In this document: positions 55,813-64,000 of the stretch, one piece after another | Numbering within the stretch: position 1 is the stretch's first letter | Layout: each line of letters starts with the position of its first letter | From: Ningiella ruwaisensis | GTDB lineage: Bacteria; Pseudomonadota; Gammaproteobacteria; Enterobacterales; Alteromonadaceae | Direction of reading: 5' to 3' | NCBI RefSeq assembly: GCF_004798935.1 | Contig: NZ_RAHT01000001.1 | Location: forward strand, 124,001 to 188,000 | Length of the DNA: 64,000 bases | Translations under genes and position numbers: made by a program | The notes under the pieces: model-generated | Told to the model about the DNA's origin: nothing | The model's database searches: none | What the model saw: only the letters and a program-made list of their open reading frames with translations

Positions 55813-56856
55813 TTAGAGTTCGTAGGGGATCACGGTCAGCATCGCACGCTGCCCGATTGCCACATCAGCATTTGGAAAAACGATGGCCTCGCCCTCATGC
55901 TCAGCAACATATTGACGACCGGTCTCACTGGCAAGCACGCTTCCTTTTTTAAAATCAGTGAAATTTGCGGTGTCGTCTGAAAAGTGTAGCTTGAAATCGT
56001 CCTGATATTTTTTAATTACTTGATTTACTTTGAATATTTGTAATGGGCATTCTGAATAAGGCGTTAAGGCTAATACTTCATCCTGAATCAAATGCCTTAA
56101 CATGGTGGACACTTGCTCAAACTTTTTCATGTCATTTTCACCAAAGCGCTTCACTTTTCCGAGCTCTACGGTAAAAGATAATGCATCATGATAGCGTGAG
56201 GAATAATAACTGAATGTGGTCGTTGGCCCCTGCGAAAGCAGTATCGTATTAACACCACAATCAGACATAAACTGAAGCTCTTGCTTGTTGTATGCTTGTC
56301 CGTGCGTAAAGGGATACACGGCGAATTTCTCGTTTTTTGATGCGCGAATAGCTGTATGTAAATCGTAATGATGTTTGGAGCCACAATCTGTGTCATCCGC
56401 GTGTTTAAAAAACCTTGCCATTTCGCTCATAAGCTCTCTTGCCCGCACTCGCTCATCCCCTTCCCCATCAAGTTCAGCGGCAAACAAGCGATTGAGATTT
56501 TCATCTATAAATCGGGTTTGTTTTGCAATGGCGGGCAAATTTCCAAACATAAACATTACTGGATGATTGACCATTAAATGTTCGTTTGCGATATCAGCAA
56601 TCATCTGATTGCATATTTCCATTGGCGCGGTCTCGTTGCCGTGAACGCCGCACGAAAGCACAATATGCTTTTGCAATTTTCGCTTTACTACAGGGGTAAA
56701 TGTGATCACCCCTAACACCTCACAATCGACTTGTGTGTGCCCATTAATGGTTAGTGAAAAGGGCGAAAATTGCCTGTCGGCACGCCTTTGATGTTGATCA
56801 GGTAAATTCGCGCAGTGAAGTGAATAACTTAAAAAATCATTTAATTCGTTTAACAC
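55813..56856 (-). CDS. astE: Succinylglutamate desuccinylase
   Basis: A 347-residue zinc hydrolase of the AstE/aspartoacylase (M14-like) family, which performs the last step of the arginine succinyltransferase pathway by releasing glutamate and succinate. The zinc site motif is SCGVHGNETAPMEIC, followed by RFIDENLNRLF and the later YDLHTAIR. No other ast genes are nearby, so the pathway must be completed elsewhere in the genome. It lies 67 bp after the EAL-domain gene on the same strand. Confidence 0.9.
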   Translation of the reverse strand: MLNELNDFLSYSLHCANLPDQHQRRADRQFSPFSLTINGHTQVDCEVLGVITFTPVVKRKLQKHIVLSCGVHGNETAPMEICNQMIADIANEHLMVNHPVMFMFGNLPAIAKQTRFIDENLNRLFAAELDGEGDERVRARELMSEMARFFKHADDTDCGSKHHYDLHTAIRASKNEKFAVYPFTHGQAYNKQELQFMSDCGVNTILLSQGPTTTFSYYSSRYHDALSFTVELGKVKRFGENDMKKFEQVSTMLRHLIQDEVLALTPYSECPLQIFKVNQVIKKYQDDFKLHFSDDTANFTDFKKGSVLASETGRQYVAEHEGEAIVFPNADVAIGQRAMLTVIPYEL

Positions 56857-56923
56857 TCGTTTTCCTCGTTAAAAGTAACAAGGGAATGTTAGCAAGGTAA
56901 GTCTGGCAATTCGAATTTAAATT

Positions 56924-58225
56924 TTAAGCGTTGTTTGCCAGCTCTGCAAAATTGTTGTTTTCGAGTAAGTCGATAAATGCATATAAAGGTACGGCTTGTG
57001 AGAATAAAAAGCCTTGTCCTTTGGTAATACCCATTGATGTTAGCAAGCGAAGTTGCTCTGCATTCTCTATTCCTTCTGCGTAGGTTTCGCAGCCTTTCGC
57101 ATCGCAAATAATTTTGGTGGCCTGAATAATGGCACTGTTAACTTTCGAAGCGCTCAGTTCAAGCACAAATGCTTTATCGATTTTGATAGCAGACAACTCC
57201 AGGTCTCGAATAAAACTCAGGTTGGAATACCCTTTTCCAAAGTCATCCATCGAAATTGCAATGCCCATGGCTTTTATTTCATCTAACTGGCGTTTTACCA
57301 ACAATGAATTTGAAAGCGCCACGTCTTCTGTGAGTTCGATTTCGATTAGCTCAGGGGCAACGGTGTACTTTTGCAACAATTTTCTGATGTTGGGTAATAA
57401 GCGCGGATCATAAAGCTGAGTTGGTGAAATGTTTACTGAAACCGGTAATTCAAACCCTGAGGAGCTCAAAAGTGCAATCGATGAAAAGGCACTTTCAAGC
57501 GTCCAATACCCAAGCTCATTCATCATGTTATAAGATTCGGCTGCTTTTAAAAGCGTGCCTGGAAATACCACACCATCAAGTGGATGATTCCATCGCAACA
57601 AGCACTCTGCCCCAATAATTTCAAAGTTCTTTAAATCTACCTTGGGTTGAAAATATAGCTCTAACTCTTGATTATTTAAGGCGCGCGTCAAATCTGCTTT
57701 AAGCGCCAAGCCTTTGCCGCTTACCTCATGACTATCGTCTGTTAACAGAGCAAAATTAACGTGCCGGTTCGACTTCGCCTTTTTTAACGCGGATTCGGCA
57801 AGCGAAATTACCGTATTCGTATCTGTTTCCTTTGAACGGCGAATAGCCGCGCCTACGTTAAAATCCGCAATAAAAGCAGTGTTGTTCACCATTAAAGGTG
57901 ATTTAAAATGCGAGATTAAACGGGCATTTCGCTCACGCATGGCAGTCGGTGTGTTTGAATTGATAAACACTACGCCAAAAATATCCCCACTTAAACGACC
58001 GATAGCCTCTGCGTCTTTGAAAATACGACAAATGTGATTGGCAATTTGCAAAAGCACCATGTCGCCAGACTTATGATCAAAGGCAGCCGATACATCAGAA
58101 AACCGCATCACATCCATGAGCATCAAGCTGAAGCTTTGCTCATTACTTGCAATGCTTTCTACAATCTCCAAAAAACTGTATCGATTCGGGATTTGATTAA
58201 GCTGTTGATGCTGCGACAAGGTCAT
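56924..58225 (-). CDS. Cyclic-di-GMP phosphodiesterase with degenerate GGDEF and EAL domains
   Basis: A 433-residue cytoplasmic protein without membrane segments. The GGDEF domain (about 10-165) is degenerate: the signature reads LSGDIFG, so diguanylate cyclase activity is unlikely. The EAL domain (about 178-425) keeps the key residues: ECLLRW (EAL motif), VSVNISPTQL, IEIELTED, DDFGKGYSNLSF, IKIDK, YAEGIEN and GQGFLFS. It is probably an active c-di-GMP phosphodiesterase. No sensory domain is present, so its control is unclear. Confidence 0.9.
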   Translation of the reverse strand: MTLSQHQQLNQIPNRYSFLEIVESIASNEQSFSLMLMDVMRFSDVSAAFDHKSGDMVLLQIANHICRIFKDAEAIGRLSGDIFGVVFINSNTPTAMRERNARLISHFKSPLMVNNTAFIADFNVGAAIRRSKETDTNTVISLAESALKKAKSNRHVNFALLTDDSHEVSGKGLALKADLTRALNNQELELYFQPKVDLKNFEIIGAECLLRWNHPLDGVVFPGTLLKAAESYNMMNELGYWTLESAFSSIALLSSSGFELPVSVNISPTQLYDPRLLPNIRKLLQKYTVAPELIEIELTEDVALSNSLLVKRQLDEIKAMGIAISMDDFGKGYSNLSFIRDLELSAIKIDKAFVLELSASKVNSAIIQATKIICDAKGCETYAEGIENAEQLRLLTSMGITKGQGFLFSQAVPLYAFIDLLENNNFAELANNA

Positions 58226-58325
58226 AAAGATTTTTTGATCCTAAATGAGAGCCTGATTTGACCGAAAAAACGCTGTCAAATTCATTAGTACTATCTATAT
58301 CGCAGTATTTGGTGATTTCTTTACT

Positions 58326-58352
58326 AAAAAGCCGGCTAAGTGCCGGCTTTTT
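58326..58352 (-). terminator. Intrinsic terminator of glgP
   Basis: On the minus strand an 11-bp stem AAAAAGCCGGC / GCCGGCTTTTT with a 5-base loop supplies its own T tract. It lies 31 bp after the glgP stop and before the EAL gene. Confidence 0.88.
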
Positions 58353-58382
58353 AATCGTTATGATAAACTTAACCCCATTTTC

Positions 58383-60938
58383 TCACGAATTTACCTGACA
58401 CTTTTCCAGTTTCCAGATTTTTTCAACATAGTCTCTAATAGAACGGTCAGAGGTAAATTTACCCATTTTGGCGGTATTTAAGATTGCCATACGCGCCCAA
58501 CGCTCTTTGTCTTTATAAGCTTTATCTAGCTCGATATTCGCTTGGCTGTAAGATTCAAAATCAGCCAACACTAAGTATGGGTCGCCACCGTCTAGCATGC
58601 TCTGCTTTAACGACGATAAAGCACCTGGCTGACCAGGCGTGAAATAATCACTGTCTAGCCAATCCAGTACGGCCTTGATTTCTTTATTGGCATAATAGTA
58701 ATCGTAAGGCTTGTAACCTTTGGCTTTTAACTCATTTACTTGCTCCACTGTATTGCCGAATATAAAGATGTTGTCATCCCCTACTTCCTCAGCAATTTCA
58801 ATATTGGCACCATCCAGTGTACCGATGGTAACTGCGCCATTGAGTGCAAGCTTCATATTGCCCGTACCAGAAGCTTCTTTTCCGGCGGTAGAGATTTGCT
58901 GAGAAACATCAGCAGCCGGGATCATTTTTTCAGCTAGAGACACGCGATAGTTTGGCAAAAACACAATCTTGATTTTATGATTAACGCGATTGTCACTGTT
59001 TATCTTTTCAGCCACTTTATTGATGGCATAGATAATGGTTTTTGCAAGCGCATAGCCAGGGGCCGCTTTTGCGCCAAAAATAAATACACGTGGATGCATA
59101 TCGTAATCAGGGTTTTCAAGCAGCCTTCTGTATAACGCTAAAATATGTAGCAAGTTAAGGTGCTGGCGCTTATATTCATGCAAACGCTTAATCTGTATGT
59201 CAAAGATAGCTTTGGTGTCGACAGATATTCCAGTAAGCGCTTTTATTTCTTTAGCCAAAGCGTCTTTATTTTTTTGTTTTACACGCATAAAGGAATTTTG
59301 GAATGTTTTGTTATCTGCAAACTCAGACAAGCCATCCAGTTTTGATAATTCCAGTGGCCAATCGTCACCAATTTTTTTTGAAATAAGTTCAGACAATAAA
59401 GGATTACAGGCCTTTAACCATCTGCGCGGCGTAATACCATTTGTGACGTTCGTTAATTTACCCGGGTAAAGCTGATCAAATTCAGGAAAGAGATCCTGTT
59501 TCACTAATCGAGAATGAATTTCAGCCACACCGTTAACGGCAAATGCACCAATTACGCTTAGATTCCCCATGCGAACCATTTTTTCGTTACTTTCTTCAAT
59601 AATAGAGAGTTTTGCTTTTATGGCGTTGTCTCCCGGCCATTTCTTCTCTACTTCTTGCATAAAGCGATGGTTTATTTCGTATATGATTTCAATATGTCTT
59701 GGCAGAATCTTTTCCATCATGCGCACCGGCCATTTTTCCAATGCTTCTGGCAGCAAGGTATGATTGGTATAAGCAAAGGTATTTGAGCAAATATTCCATG
59801 CGGTATCCCAGTCTAACTGCGCGCGATCAACCAAAATACGCATTAACTCCGGAATGGCAATAGCAGGATGGGTATCGTTAAGCTGAATCACCACTTGGTC
59901 GGTGAATCGCGACCAATTGTCACCGTGAGCTCGCTTGTAGCGACGAATAATATCTTTGAGTGAACAGGCGCTGAAAAAATATTGCTGAATCAATCGCAGT
60001 TCTTTACCTGCCTCGGTTTCATCGTTTGGATATAGAACTTTTGAGATGGTCTCTGCTTCAACATTTTCGCGCTGTGCATCTACGTAACCACCTGCATTAA
60101 ACACATCCCAATTGAAGTAACCTGAGGCCTGACTCTCCCACAAGCGCAAGACATTGACCGTTTTGCCACCAAAGCCTACAACAGGGATATCCCAGGGAAC
60201 ACCTTTGACGATTGCGCCTGGATGCCATTCTTTTTGGATTTGCCCGTTTTTACCGTATTTGGTTTCAACGTAGCCATACAGCGATATTTCCTGAATAGAC
60301 TCTGGACGGCAAATTTCCCACGGATTGCCGTAATCTCTCCATGAGTCAGGTCGTTCAATTTGCGCGCCGTTTTTAATTTCCTGACGGAACAAGCCATGCT
60401 CGTAGTGAATGCCATATCCGATTGCGGGATATTCCATGGTCGCTAATGAGTCGATGAAGCAGGCAGCCAAGCGTCCCAGGCCTCCGTTTCCAAGCGCCAT
60501 ATCGGGCTCTTCTTCAAGCACGTCGCTAAGCTCCACACCAAGCTCTTGTAAGGCTGCGTTAGCCGTTTCAAACAAGCCAAAGTTATGCATATTGTTAGAC
60601 AGCAAACGTCCCATTAAAAACTCGGCGGAAAAATAATGGACAGCGCGGGTATCATTTAGATAGTGCGTTTTTTGTGTTGTTCTTAATCGTTCAAGAACCT
60701 GCTCCTGAATCGCAGCGCTCGTTGCTTTCCACCAGGCATGATTGTCTGCTTTATTTTCGTCAGTTCCCAAACTACAGTGCAAGTGACGAACAACCGCATC
60801 TTTGAACTGCTTTTTATTGATATTTAAACTGGCTAAGCCATTTTCGTGCTGCTTGCTTGAGCTAGCGCTTTTTGAATTTTTTAATTTCGACCCGCTATTT
60901 TTAGCAGTCGTCGATTTTGATGTCTTTGTTGTACTCAT
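58383..60938 (-). CDS. glgP: Glycogen/alpha-glucan phosphorylase
   Basis: An 851-residue PLP-dependent phosphorylase that releases glucose-1-phosphate from glycogen. The PLP lysine lies in [15 protein letters not shown] (Lys696), and the [18 protein letters not shown] and [11 protein letters not shown] segments are typical. A Ser/Lys-rich N-terminal extension of about 35 residues is low-complexity and probably disordered. It is 206 bp after the phosphoglucomutase gene, which converts its product to glucose-6-phosphate, and is followed by a strong terminator. Confidence 0.96.
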   Translation of the reverse strand: MSTTKTSKSTTAKNSGSKLKNSKSASSSKQHENGLASLNINKKQFKDAVVRHLHCSLGTDENKADNHAWWKATSAAIQEQVLERLRTTQKTHYLNDTRAVHYFSAEFLMGRLLSNNMHNFGLFETANAALQELGVELSDVLEEEPDMALGNGGLGRLAACFIDSLATMEYPAIGYGIHYEHGLFRQEIKNGAQIERPDSWRDYGNPWEICRPESIQEISLYGYVETKYGKNGQIQKEWHPGAIVKGVPWDIPVVGFGGKTVNVLRLWESQASGYFNWDVFNAGGYVDAQRENVEAETISKVLYPNDETEAGKELRLIQQYFFSACSLKDIIRRYKRAHGDNWSRFTDQVVIQLNDTHPAIAIPELMRILVDRAQLDWDTAWNICSNTFAYTNHTLLPEALEKWPVRMMEKILPRHIEIIYEINHRFMQEVEKKWPGDNAIKAKLSIIEESNEKMVRMGNLSVIGAFAVNGVAEIHSRLVKQDLFPEFDQLYPGKLTNVTNGITPRRWLKACNPLLSELISKKIGDDWPLELSKLDGLSEFADNKTFQNSFMRVKQKNKDALAKEIKALTGISVDTKAIFDIQIKRLHEYKRQHLNLLHILALYRRLLENPDYDMHPRVFIFGAKAAPGYALAKTIIYAINKVAEKINSDNRVNHKIKIVFLPNYRVSLAEKMIPAADVSQQISTAGKEASGTGNMKLALNGAVTIGTLDGANIEIAEEVGDDNIFIFGNTVEQVNELKAKGYKPYDYYYANKEIKAVLDWLDSDYFTPGQPGALSSLKQSMLDGGDPYLVLADFESYSQANIELDKAYKDKERWARMAILNTAKMGKFTSDRSIRDYVEKIWKLEKCQVNS

Positions 60939-61144
60939 AATTTTCTCTTAATGCGTGAGTGAATGACATAATGAAAGAAACTTACAACAAAGATACCAAA
61001 AAATTTGAATCCCACCTAATAAATACGTATGCATGTAAATTTAGTGTTAATTTATTACCAAAATTTGATTAAATAACGAAAGGTCTGGCATTTATTAACA
61101 CTTTATTTACTTTTTTATTACCCTAAGGAAACGTTTAGGGAAAT

Positions 61145-62779
61145 TTAAAGAACGGAAGCAACTAAAGCTTCTGCATCTTCTATGATTTTTTGTAAGTGAG
61201 TTTCATCTAAAAAACTTTCCGCATAAATTTTATACACATTTTCTGTGCCAGACGGACGCGCTGCAAACCAACCGTTTTCAGTGGACACTTTTACGCCGCC
61301 AATGGGCGCATTATTGCCAGGTGCTTTTGTCTGAATATTACTAATTTTCTCACCAGCCATCTCACTGGCTTTAATATCCTCAGCACTCAAAGACGAGAGT
61401 TTGGCTTTTTGCTCCAAACTTGCTGCCACATCAATTCGCTTGTAAAGCGGCTCACCGTAGGTATCTGTCAATGAGCGGTAATGTTCACCAGGGTCTTTTC
61501 CGGATACCGCAGTTATTTCAGCGGCCAGCAAACTCATGATAAAGCCATCTTTGTCTGTGGCCCAGGTACTGCCATCCCTTTGAAGAAATATACCGCCAGC
61601 CGATTCTTCGCCTGCAAATGCGATTTCACCTTTTGTGAGACCATCCACAAACCACTTAAATCCAACGGGCATCTCTAACAAGTTGCGTCCAAGCTGCTTT
61701 GCCACGCGATCTATCATAGAGCTTGAAACAAGCGTTTTACCAATGGCTAAATTTGCATTCCACTTAGGTCGATGCTGATATAAATATTCAATCGCAACTG
61801 CAAGGTAATGATTTGGATTCATCAAGCCTGACGATCGACACACTATTCCATGACGGTCGAAATCCGGATCGTTACCAAAGGCAATGTCAAAGTCATTTTT
61901 AAGATCGATTAATCCCGACATGGCAAACGCTGAAGAGCAATCCATTCGAATTTTGCCATCTCTGTCACAGGGCATAAACGCAAAGCGCTGATCAAACTCC
62001 GTATTTAGCACTTTAATATTTAAATTATATTTCTCTGCAATTCGATCCCAGTAGGCCATTCCTGAACCGCCCAAGGGATCCGTTCCTAAACTTAAATTGG
62101 CATCTGAAATTGCTTTCAAATCGACAACCTTGTCTAAACCATCGATGTAGTCCTGCGCAAAATCTACCTGGCTTAAATTATTGGCAGACATAGCTTTGGC
62201 GATATTAACGCGCTGTATTTTAGATTGACTGGCAATTATTTCATTTGCGCGTTTTTGGATCGCAGAAGTCGCAACTGAATCCGCAGGCCCGCCGTGTACC
62301 TGATTGTATTTAAAGCCGCCGTCGCTCGGAGGGTTGTGTGAAGGCGTGATGACAATACCATCAGCCAAACCTTCGCTTCTGCCTCGGTTATAGTTAACAA
62401 TACGCTGCGAGATAACTGGGGTGGGTGTAAAAGCATTCTCACTTTGGATCACGACATTTACGTCATTGGCAACCAATACTTCTATTGCTGTCATCAACGC
62501 GGGTTCAGCTAAGGCGTGGGTATCTTTGCCTATAAACAGTGGTCCGCTAATGTGATTGCTCTTGCGATACTCAGCCAGCGCCTGGCATATTGCTGCTATG
62601 TGCGCATCATTAAACGAGCAAAGAGAAGATGAGCCACGGTGACCTGAAGTGCCAAAACTGACGGCTTGTTCAGGAATATTCACATCTGGCACTAGAGAAT
62701 AGTAATCCGCAGTCAGTTTAGCGACGTTTATTAACTGTGAAGGAAGTGGTGATTTTCCTGCGCGTTCGTGTTGAGACAT
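61145..62779 (-). CDS. pgm: Phosphoglucomutase, alpha-D-glucose phosphate-specific
   Basis: A 544-residue enzyme interconverting glucose-1- and glucose-6-phosphate. The catalytic serine lies in ITPSHNPPSDGG (Ser147), the metal loop reads GNDPDFDRHG, and the sugar loop reads GEESAGG. Length and start fit the E. coli enzyme: I use ATG 62779 (AAAGGA upstream); ATG 62812 would add 11 residues. With glgP downstream it forms a glycogen-use pair. It is divergent from the MoxR gene. Confidence 0.95.
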   Translation of the reverse strand: MSQHERAGKSPLPSQLINVAKLTADYYSLVPDVNIPEQAVSFGTSGHRGSSSLCSFNDAHIAAICQALAEYRKSNHISGPLFIGKDTHALAEPALMTAIEVLVANDVNVVIQSENAFTPTPVISQRIVNYNRGRSEGLADGIVITPSHNPPSDGGFKYNQVHGGPADSVATSAIQKRANEIIASQSKIQRVNIAKAMSANNLSQVDFAQDYIDGLDKVVDLKAISDANLSLGTDPLGGSGMAYWDRIAEKYNLNIKVLNTEFDQRFAFMPCDRDGKIRMDCSSAFAMSGLIDLKNDFDIAFGNDPDFDRHGIVCRSSGLMNPNHYLAVAIEYLYQHRPKWNANLAIGKTLVSSSMIDRVAKQLGRNLLEMPVGFKWFVDGLTKGEIAFAGEESAGGIFLQRDGSTWATDKDGFIMSLLAAEITAVSGKDPGEHYRSLTDTYGEPLYKRIDVAASLEQKAKLSSLSAEDIKASEMAGEKISNIQTKAPGNNAPIGGVKVSTENGWFAARPSGTENVYKIYAESFLDETHLQKIIEDAEALVASVL

Positions 62780-63039
62780 GGATATTCCTTTATGTATATT
62801 GACGGAAGACATAACAAAGCTACCAAAACTGACTTGCAGATGCCATTATCAATTGCGATTCCAAGAGAATTTTTTATGCTTTGTAATTTTTGGGAACATA
62901 CTCAGGTATCTAAATGGATATTTGAATTTGCCGATAATCTTTTACTATCAGCTTGTTATCACAAAATAAAACGCTGTAAGTCAGTAGAAAAGATAGATAT
63001 GTCGATACCTAATTAAAATAAACGAGAAAGCTTTAAATT

Positions 63040-63948
63040 ATGCGCACCGATATAAAGACCTGTATCAATCAAATCAGCCATGTTATTCGCGGTAAACGAA
63101 CTCAAATAGAGCTCTCTCTTATCTGTTTGCTCGCTCGCGGGCACTTATTGCTCGAAGATTTACCTGGAATGGGAAAAACGACACTGTCTCAATCGCTTGC
63201 GCATGTACTAGGTCTTGAATTTGCCCGCATTCAGTTCACTTCTGACTTGCTGCCTGCCGACATGCTAGGTATTAATATATATGATCAAAAAGTAAGTGAA
63301 TTTAGTTTTCACCCTGGCCCAATTTTCAATCAGGTTATTCTCGCTGATGAAATTAACCGTGCCAGCCCAAAAACGCAGAGTGCATTGCTTGAAGCAATGG
63401 CCGAGCGTCAAGTAACGATTGATGGAAAAACCAGAGATTTACCAAAGCCTTTTTTTGTTATCGCAACACAAAATCCATTGAATCAGTCAGGCACTCACCC
63501 CCTGCCAGAATCGCAGCTCGACCGATTTAATATGCAGCTATCGCTTGGGTTTCCTGACTTTGAATCTGAAAAAGCAATGTTGCTTGAAAATAACGAAGCA
63601 AATGAACTCAATACCATTATCAATATTGATTCTCTGCTAAAGCTGCAAGATCAGGTTGATAAAGTAAAGGTCAGCGATGCTGTTGTAACTTATGTACTTA
63701 ATTTGGTGAACCTCACGCGGGAGTCGAATGACTATCCTAATGCTTTATCACCTCGTGCTGCAAAAGCGCTTCTCACTACCGCTAAAGCCTGCGCCTTTAT
63801 TAATGAACGAGATTTTGTCACACCAGAAGACGTACAGTTTGTGCTAAGCGCAGTTTGCGAGCACCGCTTGAGAGGACACTTGCATACGCAAAGCGCCAGT
63901 AGCTTTAGCGAGCACTTAATGCAGCAGGTTGATCCACTTGCCGCCTAA
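63040..63948 (+). CDS. MoxR-family AAA+ ATPase
   Basis: A 302-residue AAA+ ATPase. Walker A is LEDLPGMGKTTLSQ, Walker B is QVILADEINRASPK, and sensor/arginine-finger elements follow (IATQNPLNQSGTHPLPESQLDRF). MoxR proteins act as chaperones for the maturation of metalloenzymes or envelope complexes and nearly always precede a DUF58 gene. The stop codon overlaps the next start (TAATG), consistent with such an operon continuing beyond the window. Confidence 0.93.
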   Translation: MRTDIKTCINQISHVIRGKRTQIELSLICLLARGHLLLEDLPGMGKTTLSQSLAHVLGLEFARIQFTSDLLPADMLGINIYDQKVSEFSFHPGPIFNQVILADEINRASPKTQSALLEAMAERQVTIDGKTRDLPKPFFVIATQNPLNQSGTHPLPESQLDRFNMQLSLGFPDFESEKAMLLENNEANELNTIINIDSLLKLQDQVDKVKVSDAVVTYVLNLVNLTRESNDYPNALSPRAAKALLTTAKACAFINERDFVTPEDVQFVLSAVCEHRLRGHLHTQSASSFSEHLMQQVDPLAA

Positions 63949-64000
63949 TGAAATCAATTATTTCATCCATTAACCGACTGAGAAATACCGCATTAATAAG
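63948..64000 (+). CDS. Start of the next gene (probably a DUF58 protein), cut by the window
   Basis: An ATG at 63948 overlaps the MoxR stop codon (TAATG) and opens a frame to the window edge, coding a basic N-terminus MKSIISSINRLRNTALI. MoxR genes are commonly followed by DUF58 genes, so that identity is inferred from position; only 17 residues are visible. Confidence 0.55.
   Translation, partial: MKSIISSINRLRNTALI

Noticed and set aside
61081-61144. CCCTAA / TTAGGG hairpin after pgm as a terminator
   Set aside because: The stem is only 6 bp and is followed by A-rich rather than T-rich sequence on the transcribed strand.
62768-63016. Plus-strand frames of 60-80 codons between pgm and moxR
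   Set aside because: They begin inside the pgm start region, lack ribosome sites and have low-complexity composition. The gap is better explained as a divergent promoter region.

Overview
The window looks like chromosomal DNA of a marine gammaproteobacterium of the Alteromonadales (Alteromonadaceae-like). The grounds are the thrS-infC-rpmI-rplT and pheS-pheT-ihfA blocks, a PilZ-mfd-csiV neighbourhood, DUF3080 and DUF2897 genes, a TonB-dependent receptor, moderate-to-low GC, and gene families typical of that order. This placement is inference from gene content; no database search was possible. About 55 protein genes and one tRNA can be supported.

Layout. Positions 1-6.8 kb: a cysteine desulfurase fused to a SufE/CsdE domain (cut by the left edge), a COG3235-like membrane protein, an arsR-arsC-acr3 arsenic operon with a clear promoter/operator, a phosphoribosyltransferase and a lone LolC/LolE-type permease. 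6.8-15.6 kb: PilZ-like protein, mfd, csiV, PduO-type cobalamin adenosyltransferase, penicillin acylase. 15.6-18.8 kb: a 41-aa membrane protein, a UspA protein, a c-type cytochrome lipoprotein (two FNR-like sites nearby) and cbpA-cbpM. 19.1-28.9 kb: the translation block, on the minus strand, interrupted by a chemotaxis receptor. infC starts at AUU, and a hairpin before thrS resembles the tRNA-Thr anticodon arm.

28.9-51.5 kb is the accessory, carbohydrate-oriented part. It holds START-domain and DUF3080 proteins, a large structured inverted repeat, and a sugar-acid module (class II aldolase, enolase-superfamily dehydratase, lactonase, SDR). Next come a siderophore-type receptor with a Fur-like box and a ferredoxin-NADP reductase. 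A three-gene exported module follows (two Tat-targeted Gfo/Idh/MocA oxidoreductases around a double DUF1080 protein), divergent from a membrane-anchored regulator. The part ends with a CDF transporter, an MscS channel, a secreted beta-helix protein with a CBM6-like insertion, and a GntR regulator plus PhyH dioxygenase.

51.5-64 kb is mostly housekeeping: tRNA-Val(GAC), a patatin-like lipase, an ACT protein, a YffB-type reductase, an M15 peptidase, DUF2897, YbjQ, a HIT protein, AstE, a GGDEF/EAL protein, glycogen phosphorylase, phosphoglucomutase, a MoxR ATPase and the first codons of the next gene.

The most interesting signals are the 38.1-44.2 kb exported 3-keto-sugar-type module with its one-component membrane regulator, the tRNA-like thrS leader hairpin, the CsdA-CsdE fusion, an intrinsic terminator overlapping a signal-peptide coding region, a 32-bp inverted repeat enclosing two hairpins, a 41-aa membrane protein, and a dispersed palindromic intergenic repeat family.
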